A DNA stretch of 64,000 bases, from contig NW_004057898.1 in the NCBI RefSeq assembly GCF_000277815.2, positions 1 to 64,000 on the forward strand, in the 5' to 3' direction. The stretch's first letter is position 1. The number at the start of each line of letters is the position of its first letter. This DNA is from Encephalitozoon hellem ATCC 50504 (lineage: Eukaryota > Microsporidia > Unikaryonidae). Positions 60,343 through 64,000 of this stretch are shown one piece after another. The notes under the pieces were generated by a model. The model was given only the letters and a program-made list of their open reading frames with translations, did not search any database and was not told the DNA's origin. The translations under genes were made by a program, and so were the position numbers.

Positions 60343-63300
60343 TTACCTTATTGACTTCAGAATAGATAACAAGCTTTCTGAAGGCAGGTACCTAGGACAT
60401 ATAAAGGAATGTGGGGATACAGCTGTGTAGGAGGGTAGTGTTACGGTGGGATCTGAAATAAACTTGTCATTTCTATTGTCGTTTCCAAAGAAATACGATG
60501 CCTCAGCGTCGAGTTTCGACACAATTTCATTTATCTGGACACAGTTCAAAATAGAGCATTCATCTAAAATCAGATCTGCCGTTGCTCGGGACTCGACAAG
60601 ATTGATAAGTCTTATTATTGATGTGGTGTGGGACAGATTAAACATTCCCTCCAGATAATTTATGCTTCTGCAAAACTTGTCTATCTCATTTATGTTGTAA
60701 TTTATCTGGACTCCCCGGTTGAAGGAAAGGAAGTTTTTCTTAACCAGGATCTCGTTGAAGACGGAAACGTTTATGGTTTTGAGAAGATAATTGACAGATT
60801 CCATAATATATGTGTCCGGGATGTAATAGTAGGACATCTGGTGATAAAAGTATTCTAGGAGACGTATAAGTTTGGAAATGTGAGGAGGTTTGAATATTTT
60901 TTTGAGGTATCCTTCGTTACATTTGAATTTTGATAGCTGCTGGTGTTCTATGACAGCATAGGGAAGGACTTCAAGAAGAGAGCTTCTCTGAAGCTCACAA
61001 AGATGTTTGAACAAAACAGATACGAGATTTTTGACCTCGCTTACATTATTGATTCCCTGCCCACGGAGAATGCTTTCGTATTCAATAAGATTGGATAGAA
61101 TGAAGGAAACCTTATGTATGTTTCTCTCAAACATGTGTAACTTAAGGCTAATCTCATTCATCATACATACTGAGCTTTCTACTATATCCTTCCCAAGCTT
61201 ATTCACAGCGTAAAATGCAGAATGCGCCAGACTCAAAACCTCAGGTCTAGGTACTTCCTCGTTCGAAAACGTAGGAACAAACTCCAAATACAATTGTACC
61301 AGGCAGCTGAGCACATTATAAGAATTGGTAAACGACACACTCATCTGCGAATCGTCGTCGTCCTCTTCTTTTTCTAAAAGAAGCCTTTCAAGATCCTCAA
61401 CCTTTGCTTTGTATTTCTCGAGCTCCAACTCAACCATATTTTTTTTCTTTAGAGCTTCACTCTGGAACCTGTACTTCAGCTCAAGAGATTTGCAATTCCT
61501 ACAAGGCGCCTCACAGAATCTTTTGTATTGTTCTATCTTGAGTTCTAGATCTCGTATTATCTCCTTGTAGCTTCTTTGCTCCTCAGTGTCTTCTTTTGAA
61601 TCTTGGAGTTCTTCAATATCTTCGCCCCCTTCAACTAGGAGCTCCATGGAATTATGATCCGTAAGTGGAACGTCTCCATTCATATCCCTACTCACAAACG
61701 TAATGCTTTGCTTTTTATCGGGACCTCGTCCACTCAGATAGCCTCTCAAGGCGTGCTTGATATTTCTAAAACACTCAGCATAAAATAGAAGCCTGCGTGC
61801 TTCTAAGATATTTAGGGTCTCGTTGCTCATAAAGTACCTTGTTTTCCCCTTTTTCACATTGACCATATCGAATAACGTAGGCTCAAGAATTTTATAGCGA
61901 CTTTCAAACTCATCCTTCCTTATTTCCTGTGGGAAACATTGCTTACTTACCCTTATGGTTTCCAAAATTCCACACTCTACAAGCTGTTTTGATACTAATA
62001 ATCTATCAAATACTTTTGGCTTCTTGTGAGCATTGGGCTTTATACATTTTATATATTTTGCTTGAGTTTCATTTATGGAATGGAGTAACCTATTCATGGA
62101 ATCTTTGAAATACTTAACTAGATCCTCTTTGCTTTCTTCATCAATGATAAGATCATTCTTGAATATCCTTAGGTTTCCTTTTTCTCTGTTCTTATCTAAA
62201 AATGACCTTAGATCGTACTCCACGCTCCCTGCATAGTGGGATACTATTATCCTATCATCCGCCTTAGTCCTGATATTTCCATTCAAATAGTTTTTTATCT
62301 TCATGCTTAGGTTTTTAGTATTTCCCCATGCATTAAAGCTCTCCTCACTTATTAGATCCATAAGCCCACAGGGCTTTTCAAAGTCAAGAATACATTGGTT
62401 ATTGTCAAAGAATTCGACATCATTCCACTCAATGCCTTCCTCCTTGTACATTTCCTGCTTCTCTCTGAAAACCTTCCTAATAAAGTCGCTCTGTATCTTC
62501 TCATTTGTCCAGTTTATGCAAAGCTGATCAAGGCCGTTGTTTTCAAAAACCTCAAATCCAAATATATCAAGAACAGAGATAGAAACCTCTCCGCTTCCAC
62601 TCAGGCAGCTGTTTATGGATGTTGTAATATAGTTGAATATGTTCGAGTAAAGTAACCTGGCCATAGAGTTTCTTATTGTGATGGCTTGCTTCAAAGTGTT
62701 GAAGACCTCTATCGTTTCTCCCTTGACTTTTATCGAAAATCTAACAAGTGATTCCTCAAATACGTCTTCTTGGATGTGGTGAAGCTTGCAGAATTCAGTA
62801 AAACACTCATTTCTCACAACCTTGAGAATCCCATCACTGCTGAATTGAATAGACCCTAAATATAGAATTCCTAAAAGGCATTTCTCAATCTCTTTTATAC
62901 AGGTTATTCCTATGCTTTTCATTGCAGAACATGTTGCCTCATATTCTTCAGACAGGCGCATAGTGCTTTCTCTATCTCCTAGTAGATTTGAAGTGTCAAT
63001 GAAATCGTTCTTCAAGTTAAAGTCCTTAAAGGCGCAAAATTGGTAAAATATATGAAAGTTCTTTTCTCCGGCTTCATGGTGAGTCACCCTGCTCTTTTCG
63101 AGGAGATATGTCTCAAACCTAGCTCCGGTTATTTTTCCATCAAACATTAGCTTGATCCTTTTTCCAAACCTCGAACTGTTATCATTGAGAACAGTCTGTG
63201 CATTTCCAAATGCTTCCAAAATCGCATTGGCGGCTGCTATGTTTCTCTCGATAGATGCATTGCTTGCTGTTCTTTCTACTAAGTACTTTATAACTAGTTT

Positions 63301-63687
63301 TGTGTTTTCTGTTTTTCCAGACCCGGACTCCCCGCTAATTACAATGGTTTGATTTCCATGGACAAATAAATCTTGATACGATGCCTCCGCCACATCATAG
63401 ACATGTACATTGCCAGAATAGTCAGAAGACGGCTGCAAAGTCTTTATGTCATGAGAGTTAATGTTTTCATATGGATTAAGAGCCAGAAATATTAGCCCGG
63501 ATTTGGTATAAATCCTTCCAGAAGCATACCTCTTCTCCAATATGTTAAGGATAACATCATCATCCAGATCATTCAATTCGCATAGATCATTATTTTCCAT
63601 CTTGGGATACAGAAGCCTCTTCTTTTGTTCTCCGAAGAACCAATGATTTGTAAGAAGTACGATACGAAGGTCTATACCTCGAACCAT
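60343..63687 (-). CDS. Class V-like myosin heavy chain with DIL tail, short neck
   Basis: The 1114-residue myosin has a motor domain to about residue 670, with P-loop 'GESGSGKT', switch I 'NDNSSRFGK', switch II 'LDIFGFEVF', and an SH1-helix region followed by 'KGKTRYFMSNETLN'. The neck holds only one degenerate IQ-like motif ('IKHALRGYLSGRG'), where class V myosins have about six. A coiled coil follows at about 720-790 with a Cys pair ('CEAPCRNC'). The C-terminal dilute (DIL) domain contains 'FLSFNRGVQINYNINEIDKF', typical of cargo-binding class V tails. The start could be the ATG at 63687 or at 63600; the former keeps a family-like N-terminal region. Confidence 0.88.
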   Translation of the reverse strand: MVRGIDLRIVLLTNHWFFGEQKKRLLYPKMENNDLCELNDLDDDVILNILEKRYASGRIYTKSGLIFLALNPYENINSHDIKTLQPSSDYSGNVHVYDVAEASYQDLFVHGNQTIVISGESGSGKTENTKLVIKYLVERTASNASIERNIAAANAILEAFGNAQTVLNDNSSRFGKRIKLMFDGKITGARFETYLLEKSRVTHHEAGEKNFHIFYQFCAFKDFNLKNDFIDTSNLLGDRESTMRLSEEYEATCSAMKSIGITCIKEIEKCLLGILYLGSIQFSSDGILKVVRNECFTEFCKLHHIQEDVFEESLVRFSIKVKGETIEVFNTLKQAITIRNSMARLLYSNIFNYITTSINSCLSGSGEVSISVLDIFGFEVFENNGLDQLCINWTNEKIQSDFIRKVFREKQEMYKEEGIEWNDVEFFDNNQCILDFEKPCGLMDLISEESFNAWGNTKNLSMKIKNYLNGNIRTKADDRIIVSHYAGSVEYDLRSFLDKNREKGNLRIFKNDLIIDEESKEDLVKYFKDSMNRLLHSINETQAKYIKCIKPNAHKKPKVFDRLLVSKQLVECGILETIRVSKQCFPQEIRKDEFESRYKILEPTLFDMVNVKKGKTRYFMSNETLNILEARRLLFYAECFRNIKHALRGYLSGRGPDKKQSITFVSRDMNGDVPLTDHNSMELLVEGGEDIEELQDSKEDTEEQRSYKEIIRDLELKIEQYKRFCEAPCRNCKSLELKYRFQSEALKKKNMVELELEKYKAKVEDLERLLLEKEEDDDDSQMSVSFTNSYNVLSCLVQLYLEFVPTFSNEEVPRPEVLSLAHSAFYAVNKLGKDIVESSVCMMNEISLKLHMFERNIHKVSFILSNLIEYESILRGQGINNVSEVKNLVSVLFKHLCELQRSSLLEVLPYAVIEHQQLSKFKCNEGYLKKIFKPPHISKLIRLLEYFYHQMSYYYIPDTYIMESVNYLLKTINVSVFNEILVKKNFLSFNRGVQINYNINEIDKFCRSINYLEGMFNLSHTTSIIRLINLVESRATADLILDECSILNCVQINEIVSKLDAEASYFFGNDNRNDKFISDPTVTLPSYTAVSPHSFICPRYLPSESLLSILKSIR

Positions 63688-63775
63688 TTGGAACCAATAA
63701 AACAGAGTCTAACTATAAACCATTTAATGGGTTAGCAACGGTAACAGCAAACAAATCATTTGGAGCTGTACGCAT

Positions 63776-64000
63776 TCAAGGCACCTTGGGTGCATGCTTG
63801 ACTACTACATTGAGCTTCTTCTCAAAATACAAAAGACTACATAATAAGTCGTCATCATTTTCAAATGCCACAAGAGAGTCCTTGTCCTTTATGTAGAGAG
63901 AAAACTCATTATAATGGTCCAGGCTCACAAAGTCCAGACTCTGAGATGGAAGAAAATGACCTCCAATCCTTCTGATCACGTTCTTCTTGAAGTCTGCAAA
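63776..64000 (-). CDS. 3' part of a gene cut by the window edge, possibly PB1-domain protein
   Basis: The minus-strand frame is open from the right edge to a TGA at 63776; the true start lies outside the window. The visible 74 residues contain 'FSLYIKDKDSLVAFENDDDL' and an ending 'KLNVVVKHAPKVP'. The alternation of an acidic Asp/Glu-rich loop with strands recalls the OPCA motif of PB1 domains, which mediate heterodimerisation. This is only suggestive. No ATG is needed here, since the upstream codons continue without a stop. Confidence 0.6.
   Translation of the reverse strand, partial: FADFKKNVIRRIGGHFLPSQSLDFVSLDHYNEFSLYIKDKDSLVAFENDDDLLCSLLYFEKKLNVVVKHAPKVP

Noticed and set aside
1..64000. 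CRISPR arrays, transposons, rRNA genes and tandem repeats
   Set aside because: None was seen; the genes are of eukaryotic type and no repeated blocks longer than a short hairpin were found.

Overview
The window looks like a chromosome segment of a microsporidian of the Encephalitozoon type. About 50 uninterrupted eukaryotic genes and two tRNA genes fill 64 kb, most spacers are 20-200 bp, no introns are visible, and many proteins are shorter than their yeast or human relatives. There is a mitosomal Fe-S factor (Isd11) but no other organellar genes. Most genes carry a C-rich triplet (CCC) within about 15-20 nt of the start ATG, a start-proximal signal described for Encephalitozoon. I used it, with the requirement for ATG, to place starts; several longest frames open at TTG or GTG and were shortened. 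I do not assign a species. The left edge (an AT-richer multi-membrane protein without recognisable relatives, then the largest gene-free gap) may be near a subtelomere, but no telomere or rDNA is present.

Layout. 0-10 kb: orphan membrane protein, protein disulfide isomerase, Nse1-like, Rrp7-like, Yif1, Nop56, Sua5, Tfb5, Rad2/XPG and an anchored zinc-finger protein. 10-24 kb: Dhh1, Nog2, WD40 protein, a tiny gene, Trm732/THADA, Asn-tRNA synthetase, Nuf2, Isd11, Vid27, and a flavin reductase lacking its FMN domain. 24-34 kb: Sec12, Cdc73, Doa1, an E(z)-type histone methyltransferase, a 44-residue gene, Med7, an EED/ESC-type WD40 protein, mevalonate kinase, tRNA-Glu and V-ATPase subunit a. 34-48 kb: Dna2, LSm2, APC2-like protein, Shp1/p47, cyclin H-like, Rpt6, tRNA-His, an Nto1/BRPF-like PHD protein, Elp1 and a cis-prenyltransferase. 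48-64 kb: a secreted coiled-coil protein, Ino80, an orphan, Smc3, a small orphan, an Integrator-subunit-3-like protein, a zinc protein, Yop1, Tad2, a short-necked class V myosin and the 3' part of another gene.

How the genes fit together. Most encode core informational machinery. Four act on the tRNA anticodon loop (Sua5, Trm732, Elp1, Tad2). Several serve genome maintenance and division (Rad2, Dna2, Ino80, Smc3, Nse1-like, Nuf2, APC2-like). A trafficking set (Yif1, Sec12, Yop1, V-ATPase, myosin V), Cdc48/proteasome factors (Doa1, Shp1, Rpt6) and two steps of isoprenoid/dolichol synthesis are also present. The most interesting items are a Polycomb PRC2 catalytic subunit and its EED partner encoded within about 3 kb of each other, and a protein resembling metazoan Integrator subunit 3.
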